From assembly GCA_963792885.1 (NCBI GenBank), contig CAWBXX010000003.1, positions 529,797 through 593,796 on the forward strand: DNA of 64,000 nucleotides. The letters are read 5' to 3'. The notes below the pieces were generated by a model. The model was not told the origin of the DNA. It saw only the letters and a program-made list of their open reading frames with translations, and ran no database searches. The translations under genes were made by a program, and so were the position numbers. Within the stretch, counting starts at the first letter, position 1. Each line of letters starts with the position of its first letter. Source of the stretch: DASWJZ01 sp963792885 (GTDB taxonomy: Bacteria > Pseudomonadota > Alphaproteobacteria > Rhizobiales > Afifellaceae). Of the stretch, positions 50,633-59,141 are shown one piece after another.

Positions 50633-50941
50633 CTAGCGGCACGGCTGTCCGCTGGCGTTGCACTTCCACATGCCGCCGGAAGCGGTGCAGTGCTGGCTCC
50701 TCGACTGGGCAAGAGACCAATACTGCCACGTCGGGCCGTAGCGGTTCGACGCGGCGGTCGACCAGGCGCTCCGGGCATTGCTGAGCGCGGTCGACTGCAT
50801 TACGGCGGACGCGCTTCGCACCATGCTGGGCTTGCATGAATAAGCCTCTGCCGGGCCGGCAGTCAGCGCCGCTCCGATCACCGCCGCCATCGTGGCCGCC
50901 GCAGCGGCGGGAAGCCAAAACCTTACCCGAATCCCGGACAT
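50633..50941 (-). CDS. small secreted tryptophan/cysteine protein of rhizobial type
   Basis: The product has 102 residues from ATG 50941, with GAGGAGG upstream. The signal peptide (VRFWLPAAAAATMAAVIGAA to AEA) is followed by SCKPSMVRSASAVMQSTALS, ARSAWSTAASNRYGPTWQYW and CTASGGMWKCNASGQPCR. The W..A..NRYG..W..W..A....C pattern is one I recognise from uncharacterised rhizobial exported proteins. It is likely periplasmic with disulfides. Confidence 0.68.
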   Translation of the reverse strand: MSGIRVRFWLPAAAAATMAAVIGAALTAGPAEAYSCKPSMVRSASAVMQSTALSNARSAWSTAASNRYGPTWQYWSLAQSRSQHCTASGGMWKCNASGQPCR

Positions 50942-51167
50942 GACTTTCCTCCTCTGAAGATCGGTTTCGGTCCTACACCGGCAACGCCCTGCCGTCACGC
51001 GCTCACCCACTCAGCGTGAATCTCGCGTGACGCAGAGGCTCGCTGCCGCAAGGCATTGCGGACACTAGATGGAGGAAGGGTATGGAACGAAGAACAGGAG
51101 CGCTGGGCCCTAACCAGAGCTGAAGAGAGACCTGCCGCTGCGCCAGAAAGCGTTTTGGACCAGCCCC

Positions 51168-51479
51168 TTAGGCCGCCTGCTGCGCACCTTCGGCCGCGGC
51201 GTCCGTCTGCCAGTCCTGCATGCCGGCATGGAGCGCCGAGCGGAAGCCATTGCGGCAAGCGCGCTCGTAGTCGGCGACGAGCTTCTCGGGGAGCGTGCCA
51301 TCACGCAGCCACTCGACGGCCTTGCGCATCTCGTTGGCGGCTACCGCCGTCATCTCGCGCATCAGGACGCGATCACGCCCGGCTTGCTCCCCGGCAAGCA
51401 CCAGCGCCGCGCCAAGCTCGCGTCCGAATTGGTCGCCGCGCTCTTCGAGTTCCGTTCGGATCGTTACGACTGCGCTCAT
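51168..51479 (-). CDS. hypothetical protein
   Basis: The product has 103 residues from ATG 51479 (MSAVVTIRTELEERGDQFGR) with GAGG upstream. The longer open frame to 51779 has no ribosome site and an unnatural composition. It is mainly alpha-helical (LAGEQAGRDRVLMREMTAVA) without a signal peptide. The family is not recognised. Confidence 0.58.
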   Translation of the reverse strand: MSAVVTIRTELEERGDQFGRELGAALVLAGEQAGRDRVLMREMTAVAANEMRKAVEWLRDGTLPEKLVADYERACRNGFRSALHAGMQDWQTDAAAEGAQQAA

Positions 51480-51711
51480 CTCGTCCTCTGTCGACAGCCT
51501 GGGCCGAAGCCTCGTGGTTAACAGGAGGCGCGTGTTTGAGTTCCGCGCCTTTAGTGATGATGGATATGCCGCAGGTGTTTCCAAGGTGTTGCACGGCACG
51601 CCGGAAAGCGTTTCGTCGCGCCCCGAGGAGATGGCCGCTCGCCCCTCCCCTAGGAACGCCCCGTCGCTCTCCCTATGATCGGGGGAAAGCGTCGGGTCAC
51701 GGGATGGGGAA

Positions 51712-52782
51712 ATGAGGAGTCGGGAGAAGACCGCGCAGCCGATGGCGGTGGCGACTGGCGGGCCGGCGGCGCTCTTCATGCTGCCCTATGCCGGCGTGTC
51801 GCCGCAGTTCGCGACGCCGCCGGCCTATTGTGGCCCGGGCGCAGCGGTGCTCGGGCGCGCGACCGTGGGAAAAAACGCCAGGCTCGGGGCCTCCTCCGTC
51901 ATCCGCGCCGATGGACATTACGTGAAGGTCGGGGACGATTTTTCGCTCGGGCCCCGCTCGACCGTCCATATTGCCCACGACATCTACCCCGCGATCCTCG
52001 GCGACCGCGTGGCGGTGGGCGAAAACGCCGTGGTCCACGCCTGCACGGTGGGGAGCGATGTGGTGGTCGGCGACGGCGCGGTGATCCTCGACGGCTCCGT
52101 GGTCCCGGATCGCGTCGTGATCGAGCCGCATTCGATTGTCTTTCCACGCTCCGAGCTCGAGTCCGGCAAGCTCTACTCCGGGATGCCGGCTTGGCCCGTC
52201 AGCGACCTCGCGCCGGGCGAGGTCGAGGAGTGGGCGGCGCGCCTTCGCGTGGGAGCTGGCGCCGGCTCGCCCCCGACGCCCGCCCTCGTCGCCGGCGACA
52301 TCCATGAGAGCGTCTTCGTCGCGGGTACGGCGCGGCTGCGCGGGCGCGTCATCGCTGCGGAGAATTCCAGCATCTGGTTCGGCTGCGATCTCGATGCGAA
52401 CGGTGGCGAGATCGTCATCGGCGAGAACACCAATATCCAGGACAACACGCTGATCCGCTGCCGCCACGGAAAGCGTTTCCAGATCGGCGCCGGGTCCACG
52501 ATCGGCCACAACGTGACGCTCGGCGACTGCAGCATCGGAGAGCGCACACTGATCGGGATCGGCAGCGTGGTCGCCGACGGCACGGTGGTCGCGGACGACG
52601 TGTTCCTCGCCGCAGGTGCGGAGACGACGCCCGGCCAGGTGCTCGAAGCAGGTTGGCTCTACGGCCTGCGGCCTGCAATGAAGATGGTGCCGCTCGACCG
52701 GGCAAAGCGCGATCTGATCGCAACGACGGTCGAGCACTACCGAGGCTACGCGCGCGCCTTCGCCGAGGCGCAGCGCCGTTGA
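51712..52782 (+). CDS. double left-handed beta-helix protein (two gamma-carbonic-anhydrase-like domains)
   Basis: The product has 356 residues: two hexapeptide-repeat domains in one chain, about 35-170 (AVLGRATVGKNARLGASSVI) and about 195-345 (VFVAGTARLRGRVIAAENSS). Gamma-carbonic-anhydrase relatives are normally single-domain trimers with three zinc-binding histidines. Repeat 1 keeps VHIAH and AVVHAC but has VGEN where GHN is expected. Repeat 2 keeps IGHN but has TLIRC and TLGDC. No complete zinc site is evident in either half. An enzyme, acyltransferase or structural role is open. It ends 4 bases before pncB. Confidence 0.78.
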   Translation: MRSREKTAQPMAVATGGPAALFMLPYAGVSPQFATPPAYCGPGAAVLGRATVGKNARLGASSVIRADGHYVKVGDDFSLGPRSTVHIAHDIYPAILGDRVAVGENAVVHACTVGSDVVVGDGAVILDGSVVPDRVVIEPHSIVFPRSELESGKLYSGMPAWPVSDLAPGEVEEWAARLRVGAGAGSPPTPALVAGDIHESVFVAGTARLRGRVIAAENSSIWFGCDLDANGGEIVIGENTNIQDNTLIRCRHGKRFQIGAGSTIGHNVTLGDCSIGERTLIGIGSVVADGTVVADDVFLAAGAETTPGQVLEAGWLYGLRPAMKMVPLDRAKRDLIATTVEHYRGYARAFAEAQRR

Positions 52783-52786
52783 GCCG

Positions 52787-54172
52787 ATGCCGGGGGCGGG
52801 AGGCAGCAGGCACGGTCGCGTCGCGGAGCGGCTCAAGAGCCTCGGGCTCTTCACCGACCTCTACGAGCTCACGATGCTCCGCGCCTACCGCGAGATCGGG
52901 CTCAGCGAGACCGCCGTCTTCAGCCTTTTCGTCCGTCGCCTTCCGCAAGAGCGCAATTTCCTCGTCGCCTGCGGGCTCGACGATTTCCTCGAAGAGCTTG
53001 AAGCGCTCCGCTTCGAGGCCGACGACATCGCCTACCTCCGCGCCGAGGGCTTCCCGAAGGATTTCCGCGATTCGCTCGCGAGCTTTCGCTTCTCCGGCGA
53101 TGTCTTCGCGGTTCCGGAGGGAACGCCTATCTTTGCCAACGAGCCGATCCTGGAGATCGTCGCCCCGATCGGCGAAGCACAGATCATCGAGACGCTGGCG
53201 ATCAACCAGATCGGGTTCGAGACGCTGATCGCCTCGAAGGCGGCGCGCGTGATCTCCGCCGCGTCCGGTCGCGCCGTTATCGATTTCGGCAGCCGCCGGG
53301 CGCACGGACTCGATGCCGCGATCAAGGCGGCGCGCGCCTCCTATGTGGCCGGTGCGGTCTCCACGTCGAACGTGCTTGCTGGCCGCCTCTACGCAATTCC
53401 CATCGCCGGCACGATGGCGCACAGTTTCGTGCAAGCCTTCGACGACGAGATGGATGCGTTCCGGGCCTTCGCGCGCGTCTATCCGGAGACCGTGCTCCTC
53501 GTCGACACCTACGACACGATCGAGGGCGTGCGGAAGGTGATTGCCCTCGCGAAGGAGCTCGGCGATGCGTTCAAGGTGCGCGCAGTGCGGCTCGACTCCG
53601 GCGACCTCGTGGCGCTCGCGATCGCGGCCCGGGCGCTTCTCGACGCTGCCGGCTTGGAGAAGGTCGGCATCTTCGCAAGCGGCGGGCTCGACGAGGCGAA
53701 GATCGCGGATCTGCTCGCCGCTGGCGCGCCGATCGATGGCTTCGGCGTCGGCACCGACCTTGTCGTCTCCGGCGACGCGCCGTCGCTCGATATCGTCTAC
53801 AAGCTCACCGAGTACGCCGGCGAAGGCCGCATAAAGCTGTCGTCCGGCAAGCGCACGCTTCCGGGGCGGAAGCAGGTCTTCCGCATCATTGAAGATGGCG
53901 TCGCCGTGCACGACACCATCGCGCGCGCGGACGAAGCGCTGCCCGGCATGCCGCTCCTGAAACAGGTGATGGAGTCCGGGCGCCGGCTTGAGACGCCGCG
54001 GCCCGTCGCCGACATCCGCGCGGATTGCCTCGACGCGATCGCCAAGCTCCCGCTTGCCCTCTGCGCACTGGAGAAGGCCACGCCCTACCCCGTCGCCGTC
54101 AGCCATGCGCTCGCTGACGACGAGCACGCGGTGCGCGAGCGCCTCACAGAAGCCACGCGGCGATCGCCTTAG
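52787..54172 (+). CDS. pncB: nicotinate phosphoribosyltransferase
   Basis: The product has 461 residues. It converts nicotinate and PRPP to nicotinate mononucleotide in NAD salvage. Typical segments are LFTDLYELTMLRAYREIGLS near the N-terminus, VIDFGSRRAHGLDAAIKAAR, IPIAGTMAHSFVQAFDDEMD with the autophosphorylation-type histidine, VRLDSGDLVALAIAARALLD and FGVGTDLVVSGDAPSLDIVY. The frame is intact. The start at 52787 is used; a short basic N-terminal extension is present. Confidence 0.94.
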   Translation: MPGAGGSRHGRVAERLKSLGLFTDLYELTMLRAYREIGLSETAVFSLFVRRLPQERNFLVACGLDDFLEELEALRFEADDIAYLRAEGFPKDFRDSLASFRFSGDVFAVPEGTPIFANEPILEIVAPIGEAQIIETLAINQIGFETLIASKAARVISAASGRAVIDFGSRRAHGLDAAIKAARASYVAGAVSTSNVLAGRLYAIPIAGTMAHSFVQAFDDEMDAFRAFARVYPETVLLVDTYDTIEGVRKVIALAKELGDAFKVRAVRLDSGDLVALAIAARALLDAAGLEKVGIFASGGLDEAKIADLLAAGAPIDGFGVGTDLVVSGDAPSLDIVYKLTEYAGEGRIKLSSGKRTLPGRKQVFRIIEDGVAVHDTIARADEALPGMPLLKQVMESGRRLETPRPVADIRADCLDAIAKLPLALCALEKATPYPVAVSHALADDEHAVRERLTEATRRSP

Positions 54173-54173
54173 A

Positions 54174-55398
54174 TCAGGAGAACGCCTGGATCCCTGTCTG
54201 TGCGCGGCCGAGGATCAGCGCGTGCATATCCGCGGTGCCTTCGTAGGTGTTGACTGTCTCGAGGTTCTGCGAGTGGCGCATGACGTGGAATTCTTCGTGA
54301 ATGCCGTTGCCGCCGTGCATGTCGCGCGCGGTCCGCGCGATCTCGAGCGCCTTGATGCAGTTGTTCCGCTTCATCAGCGATACGGCTTCCGGCGCGGCCA
54401 TCTCGTCGTCCATGAGGCGCCCGAGCCTGAGCGCGCCGGCGAGCCCAAGCGCGATCTCCGTCTGCATATCGGCAAGCTTCTTCTGGATGAGCTGGTTCGC
54501 CGCCAGCGGCCGCCCGAACTGTTTTCTATCGAGCGTGTATTGGCGCGTGCGATGCCAGCAATCTTCCGCCGCGCCCATCGTGCCCCAGGCGATGCCGTAG
54601 CGCGCGCGGGTGAGGCAGCCGAACGGCCCTTTGAGACCCGAGATGTTCGGAAGCAGCGCATCCTCCGAAATCTCCACGCCGTCCATCACGATCTCACCGG
54701 TGACGGAGGCGCGAAGCGACAGCTTGCCTTCGATCTTCGGCGCTGAAAGCCCCTTCGCGCCCTTCTCCAGGATGAAGCCGCGCACGACGCTCTCGCCGCC
54801 ATCCGAAAGCTTCGCCCAGACGACGAAGACATCGGCGATCGGCGCGTTCGATATCCAGGTCTTCGTGCCGGAGAGCCGAAAGCCGCCCGTGATCCGTTCC
54901 GCGCGCGTCGTCATGCGGCTCGGGTCGGAGCCGGCGTCCGGCTCCGTCAGACCGAAGCAGCCGATCAGCGCGCCGCTCGCCAGTCCCGGTAGATACTTCT
55001 GCCGCTGGCTTTCGTCGCCATAGGCGAAGATCGGATACATGACGAGCGACGACTGCACAGAGAGCATCGACCGGTAGCCGGAATTCGACGCGTTCGACCT
55101 CGCGCGCGACGAGCCCGTAACCGACGTAGGAGGCGCCCGCTCCGCCGTATTCCGGAGGCAGCGTCACGCCGAGGAGCCCGAGCGCGCCCATCTCGCCAAA
55201 GATCTCCGGCTCGACCCGCTCTTGCGCGTAGGCGGCGACGACGCGGGGCGCGAGCTTCTCCTGCGCATAGGCGCGCGCCGTGTCGCGGATCATCCGCTCT
55301 TCCTCGGAAAGCTCGGCTTCCAGATGAAGCGGATCGTCCCACGCGAAAGGTGACTTTGCCTGCTTTGCTTCGCGGACGGCGCGCTTTGCCTCGCTCAT
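54174..55398 (-). CDS. glutaryl-CoA dehydrogenase-like acyl-CoA dehydrogenase (one-base frameshift)
   Basis: The ATG at 55396-55398 with AGGAGACC starts MSEAKRAVREAKQAKSPFAW. The first frame (SEEERMIRDTARAYAQEKLA) is lost near 55085, and the rest reads YRSMLSVQSSLVMYPIFAYG then LIGCFGLTEPDAGSDPSRMT to 54174. One extra base restores 407 residues. The catalytic glutamate region is NLETVNTYEGTADMHALILG. It is closest to glutaryl-CoA dehydrogenase of lysine/tryptophan breakdown, giving crotonyl-CoA. It is a cytoplasmic flavoprotein. Confidence 0.88.
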
Positions 55399-55565
55399 CA
55401 CGGTCTCCTAACCCAATGGCCAAGCTTAGTCTTCCGCAACGCGTGTGCGAAGGCGGCTAAGAATTGTTCACCACGCCGAGTTGCGAATTCGTGAAGCATG
55501 CAACCTATCCGATTTACTGAGTGTTATGGGCGTGCCCTGAGTCTCGCGCGTGGGGAAGAATCGCG

Positions 55566-57395
55566 ATGCACAAACCGCCCCCGTATTCGATCGACGAGGA
55601 GGAGCGCCTTGCCGCGCTCCGAAAATACCGGATTCTCGACACGGATCCCGAGCCGCAATTCGACCGCATCGCCGAGATCGCCAAACGGCAGTTCGAGGCG
55701 CCGATCGGTCTCGTCGCCTTCATGGACTCGGAGAGGAATTTCCTCAAGGCCCACGGCGACCTGCCCATGTCGGAATCGCCGCGTGACATCTCGTTTTGCG
55801 GCCATACGATCCTGACCGACGACGTGCTCGTAGTGGAGGACGCGGCAGACGATCCGCGCTTCGCCGAGAACCCGCTGGTGGAGGCCGATCCGCGGCTCCG
55901 CTTCTATGCCGGCGCGCCGCTCGTCACGCCGTCCGGGCAGCGGATCGGCACCGTCTGCATCTTCGACTTCAAGCCGCGGCACGACTTCAGCGAGGCCGAC
56001 AAGGCGAAGCTCAAGGACCTTGCTGCGATCGTCACCGATCACCTCGAGATGCGGCTCATCGTTGGCAATGTACACGACGAGATCGAGACTCGGCGCCGGG
56101 CCGAGGCGAGGGCTCTGGAGCTCGCCTACAAGGACCCCCTGACCGGCCTCGCGAACCGTGCCTCGCTGCTGAAGGCGCTGGCCGAAGGCATGCCCTTCGA
56201 GGTGAAGGGCGTGCTCGGCGTTCTTCACGCCGACGTCGATCTCTTCAAGGCAGTGAACGACACGCTGGGCCACAAGGTCGGCGACGAGCTTTTGGCGCGT
56301 CTCGGCGAGACGATCGCGCGCGTTGCCGGCGAGCGCGCCTTCGTGGCGCGGTCGAGCAGCGACGAGTTCGTCGTGATTCTCGACGGCGAAAGCCGCGAGG
56401 CCATTATGGAGAAGGCGAACGAGCTGGTCGAAGCGAGCAAGGAGCCGCTCGTCTTCCGCGGCTACCGGGTGGCAAGTGGCATCTCGATTGGTATCGCCTT
56501 TGAAGAGCCGGGGGTGTCGGTTGAGGCGACGCTGCTCAACGCCGACATCGCGCTGGAGGAAGCGAAGCGTGCCGGCCGCCGCCGCGTCGTCGCCTTCAGC
56601 GACGAAATGGCGAGAGCTGCAAAGCGCCGCCGCCGTCTCGAGCGCGACCTGCCCGCAGCCCTCAAGGCCGGCGAGATTATCGTCCACTACCAGCCGATTC
56701 ACCGAAGCGCCGATGGAGCGATGATCGGCGCGGAAGCGCTCGCCCGCTGGGCGCATCCTGCGCTTGGATGGGTGAGCCCCGCGGAGTTCATCCCGATCGC
56801 CGAGAAGACCGGCCAGATCTTGGAGCTCGGCGAGACCATCCTGCGCACCGCGGTGCGCGACGCGCGCCACTGGAACGACATCTATGTCTCGGTGAATCTT
56901 TCGCCGGTGCAGTTCCGGCTGACCGATCTCGCCTGCGTCGTGGGGACCATCCTGACCGAAGCCGACTTTCCCGGCCGGCGGCTCCAGCTTGAGGTAACGG
57001 AGAGCGTGCTGCTCGACGATCTGGAGGTCGCGCGCCGCCAGATCGACGCACTTCGTCAGATCGGCATCCGCGTCGCGCTCGATGATTTCGGCACCGGCTA
57101 TTCGAGCCTGAGCTACTTGCGCTCGCTCCCCTTCGACAAGGTGAAGATCGACCGCTCCTTCGTGCATGGCATCGGCTCCGACACGACGAACCACGCAATC
57201 GTGCAGCTCATCGTGGCGCTGGCGCACGAGCTCGGCATGCGCACAACCGCCGAGGGCGTGGAGACGGAGGACGAGGCGATGCTGCTTCGCGCCACCGGCT
57301 GCAATTCGCTCCAGGGCTATCTCTTCGGCAAGCCGATGCCGGCCCGTGAGCTTGAAGCGCGTCTCTTCCCTCCGCAGCGCATGGCGGCAGGCTAG
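55566..57395 (+). CDS. GAF-GGDEF-EAL signalling protein with degenerate GGDEF
   Basis: The product has 609 residues from ATG 55566 (MHKPPPYSIDEEERLAALRK). A GAF domain covers about 20-165 (ISFCGHTILTDDVLVVEDAA). The GGDEF domain (about 180-335) has DPLTGLANRASLLKAL, but its signature is RSSSDEFVV in place of GGDEF, so cyclase activity is unlikely. The EAL domain (about 350-600) keeps GAEALARW, NLSPVQF, DDFGTGYSSLSYLRSLPFDK and KIDRSFV, so c-di-GMP phosphodiesterase activity is likely. It is cytoplasmic, with the GAF domain sensing an unknown ligand. Confidence 0.92.
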   Translation: MHKPPPYSIDEEERLAALRKYRILDTDPEPQFDRIAEIAKRQFEAPIGLVAFMDSERNFLKAHGDLPMSESPRDISFCGHTILTDDVLVVEDAADDPRFAENPLVEADPRLRFYAGAPLVTPSGQRIGTVCIFDFKPRHDFSEADKAKLKDLAAIVTDHLEMRLIVGNVHDEIETRRRAEARALELAYKDPLTGLANRASLLKALAEGMPFEVKGVLGVLHADVDLFKAVNDTLGHKVGDELLARLGETIARVAGERAFVARSSSDEFVVILDGESREAIMEKANELVEASKEPLVFRGYRVASGISIGIAFEEPGVSVEATLLNADIALEEAKRAGRRRVVAFSDEMARAAKRRRRLERDLPAALKAGEIIVHYQPIHRSADGAMIGAEALARWAHPALGWVSPAEFIPIAEKTGQILELGETILRTAVRDARHWNDIYVSVNLSPVQFRLTDLACVVGTILTEADFPGRRLQLEVTESVLLDDLEVARRQIDALRQIGIRVALDDFGTGYSSLSYLRSLPFDKVKIDRSFVHGIGSDTTNHAIVQLIVALAHELGMRTTAEGVETEDEAMLLRATGCNSLQGYLFGKPMPARELEARLFPPQRMAAG

Positions 57396-57670
57396 CGGTT
57401 ATACGCTTGACGTCAACGCGCTGGCGTTGGCGCTTCGCCTGGTGCAACGCGAGGAAATAGCCCGGCTCAACCGCTGCGTTCGGCACAGGCGTTAACAGGG
57501 AATTCACCGGCGCCGACATTAATCCGACCGGAGGCGGCGCGTGCCGGACTAGCGTCTTTTGAGGCGCCGTCCGACGGCACAAGAGCCGGCCCCTCGCCTA
57601 CGGTGGGCCTGCCCGCGCCCGCCAAGGCGCCAGCGCGCTCAGCGGACGTAGCCAAAGGGGGGACGCGGCA

Positions 57671-57859
57671 ATGCTCCGCAGAGAGGGTCGGCTCGGCAAT
57701 CCGGAGCACGAAACCGAGACGCTTCGTCATCGGCCGCGCCGGGAGCCCCCCAAGCTCTATCATTGGGAGGTCCCGATCTTCGTGGTCGTCTTCATCGCGC
57801 TTCTGATATTCGGCGCGATCTACGGCCTGAACTGGATGATTTCGCTGTTCCCTTACTAG
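57671..57859 (+). CDS. small single-pass membrane protein
   Basis: The product has 62 residues: a basic N-terminus (MLRREGRLGNPEHETETLRH), then a membrane helix (VPIFVVVFIALLIFGAIYGL) and a short tail (NWMISLFPY). GGGGGGAC precedes the ATG. The hydrophobic segment makes coding plausible. The function is unknown. Confidence 0.5.
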   Translation: MLRREGRLGNPEHETETLRHRPRREPPKLYHWEVPIFVVVFIALLIFGAIYGLNWMISLFPY

Positions 57860-57905
57860 CACTGCGGCGAGAGCGACGTGCCGGCGCGGATCGAGCGCCG
57901 CCCGC

Positions 57906-58867
57906 TCAGTTCGCGAAGAAAGCCACCAGTTTCGGGATGACCTGCTCCGGCGCTTCGTCCATCAGCCAATGGCCGGAGCCCTCGATGACGACACCCTCGA
58001 CGTTGTCGTCGACCATCTTCCCCTGCGTGATCAGGAAAGTGCCACCCGCCTTCTCGCCGGAAAGCACCAGCATCGGCATCGTCAGCTTGGTCTCGGCGAA
58101 TGCGGCGAAGTCTTCGGCGTCCTGCGGAAAGTTACGGAACACCTCCATGCCCGCCTTCATCGCGCCCGGCTGCGCATAGGCCTTCACGTAGAATTCGCGA
58201 TTGGCCTCGGAGACGGAATGCGCCGGGTCGGCGGCGAAGTCGTTCCAGAAATGGTCGAGATAGATGCGCTCCCGCCCGGTGACGAGCGCCAGCGGCGTCG
58301 GCCCGAAGAAGTGGAAGTGCCAGAGATCGCGCAGCAGGAACACGCTGTTCCAGTCGCCGATGCCCGGCAGGAACGCATCCATCAGCGCGATCCTGTCGAC
58401 CTCGTCCGGGTATTGCGCGGCGTAGGCATAGGCGACCATCAGCCCGATATCGTGGCCGGCGATGCCGACATGCGCGAGGCCGAGCGACTCGGCGAGCGCA
58501 TGGATATCCTGCGCCATCGCCTTCTTGTCGTAGCAGCATTCCGGCTTGCCGAATTGCCGAAGCCGCGGAGGTCCGGCGCGATGACGAGATGCGTCTTCGC
58601 CAGCTCCGGGATGAGCGGCAGCCACATGTGGCTCGTCTGCGCATAGCCGTGCAGCAGGATGACGGGCGGGCCCTCCCCCGCGACGAGATAGTGGATCTCG
58701 ACGCCGTTGACGCTAGCGTCGCGGCTCTCGACTTTGCCGGCTTCAGCGGCCCCGGCCGGCGTCAGCGTCGCGGCGACAACCGCCGCCGCGATGACAGCGG
58801 CCGCGACGCCGAAAAGGGTGACAGCGCGGAACACAAGACCGACGACCCGCGAACCGACGCGACGCAT
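57906..58867 (-). CDS. exported alpha/beta hydrolase, epoxide hydrolase/dehalogenase-like (one-base frameshift)
   Basis: From 58867 the first frame gives a hydrophobic N-terminus (VFRAVTLFGVAAAVIAAAVV) that is a signal peptide or anchor. Then come VNGVEIHYLVAGEGPPVILL and HGYAQTSHMWLPLIPELAKT, with the oxyanion region. A missing G near 58560 shifts the frame. The rest has the nucleophile elbow GHDIGLMVAYAYAAQYPDEV (aspartate as in epoxide hydrolases and haloalkane dehalogenases) and the late histidine in EGSGHWLMDEAPEQVI. The corrected length is about 320 residues. The substrate is unknown. Confidence 0.82.
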
Positions 58868-58869
58868 TC

Positions 58870-59034
58870 GACGAAATCAGACTTTTTCGAAATCCCCCAT
58901 CTGAATAAGCGCTGAAAGGTGGGATGCACGACGAGTTCGCCGCGCTCATACATCGAGGCGATTTCGCCAATTGTGATCTGAACGGATTCGGTTCTTACAT
59001 CTTTCTTGGCGGTATTGACTTCATCCAGAATCAT
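58870..59034 (-). pseudogene. DUF262 (GmrSD/SspE-type) N-terminal remnant
   Basis: From ATG 59034 the frame reads MILDEVNTAKKDVRTESVQI then TIGEIASMYERGELVVHPTF and QRLFRWGISKK, matching the start of DUF262 proteins (IxEIxxMYxRGELVIxPxFQRxFRW). Similarity ends after about 50 codons, and the frame runs into the hydrolase start. The rest of the gene (normally several hundred codons) is missing. DUF262 occurs in modification-dependent nucleases and phage-defence proteins, so this may be a scar of a lost defence gene. Confidence 0.62.
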
Positions 59035-59141
59035 TAATCCACCGGTGCTGGCGACTAGTGGGGCGTAGAGGTTCTACGTGTGATAGTCGGTTGCCGCACG
59101 CGATGTCAAAGCCTCGCGTGCTTGCCGACAATCGGTGGAAC

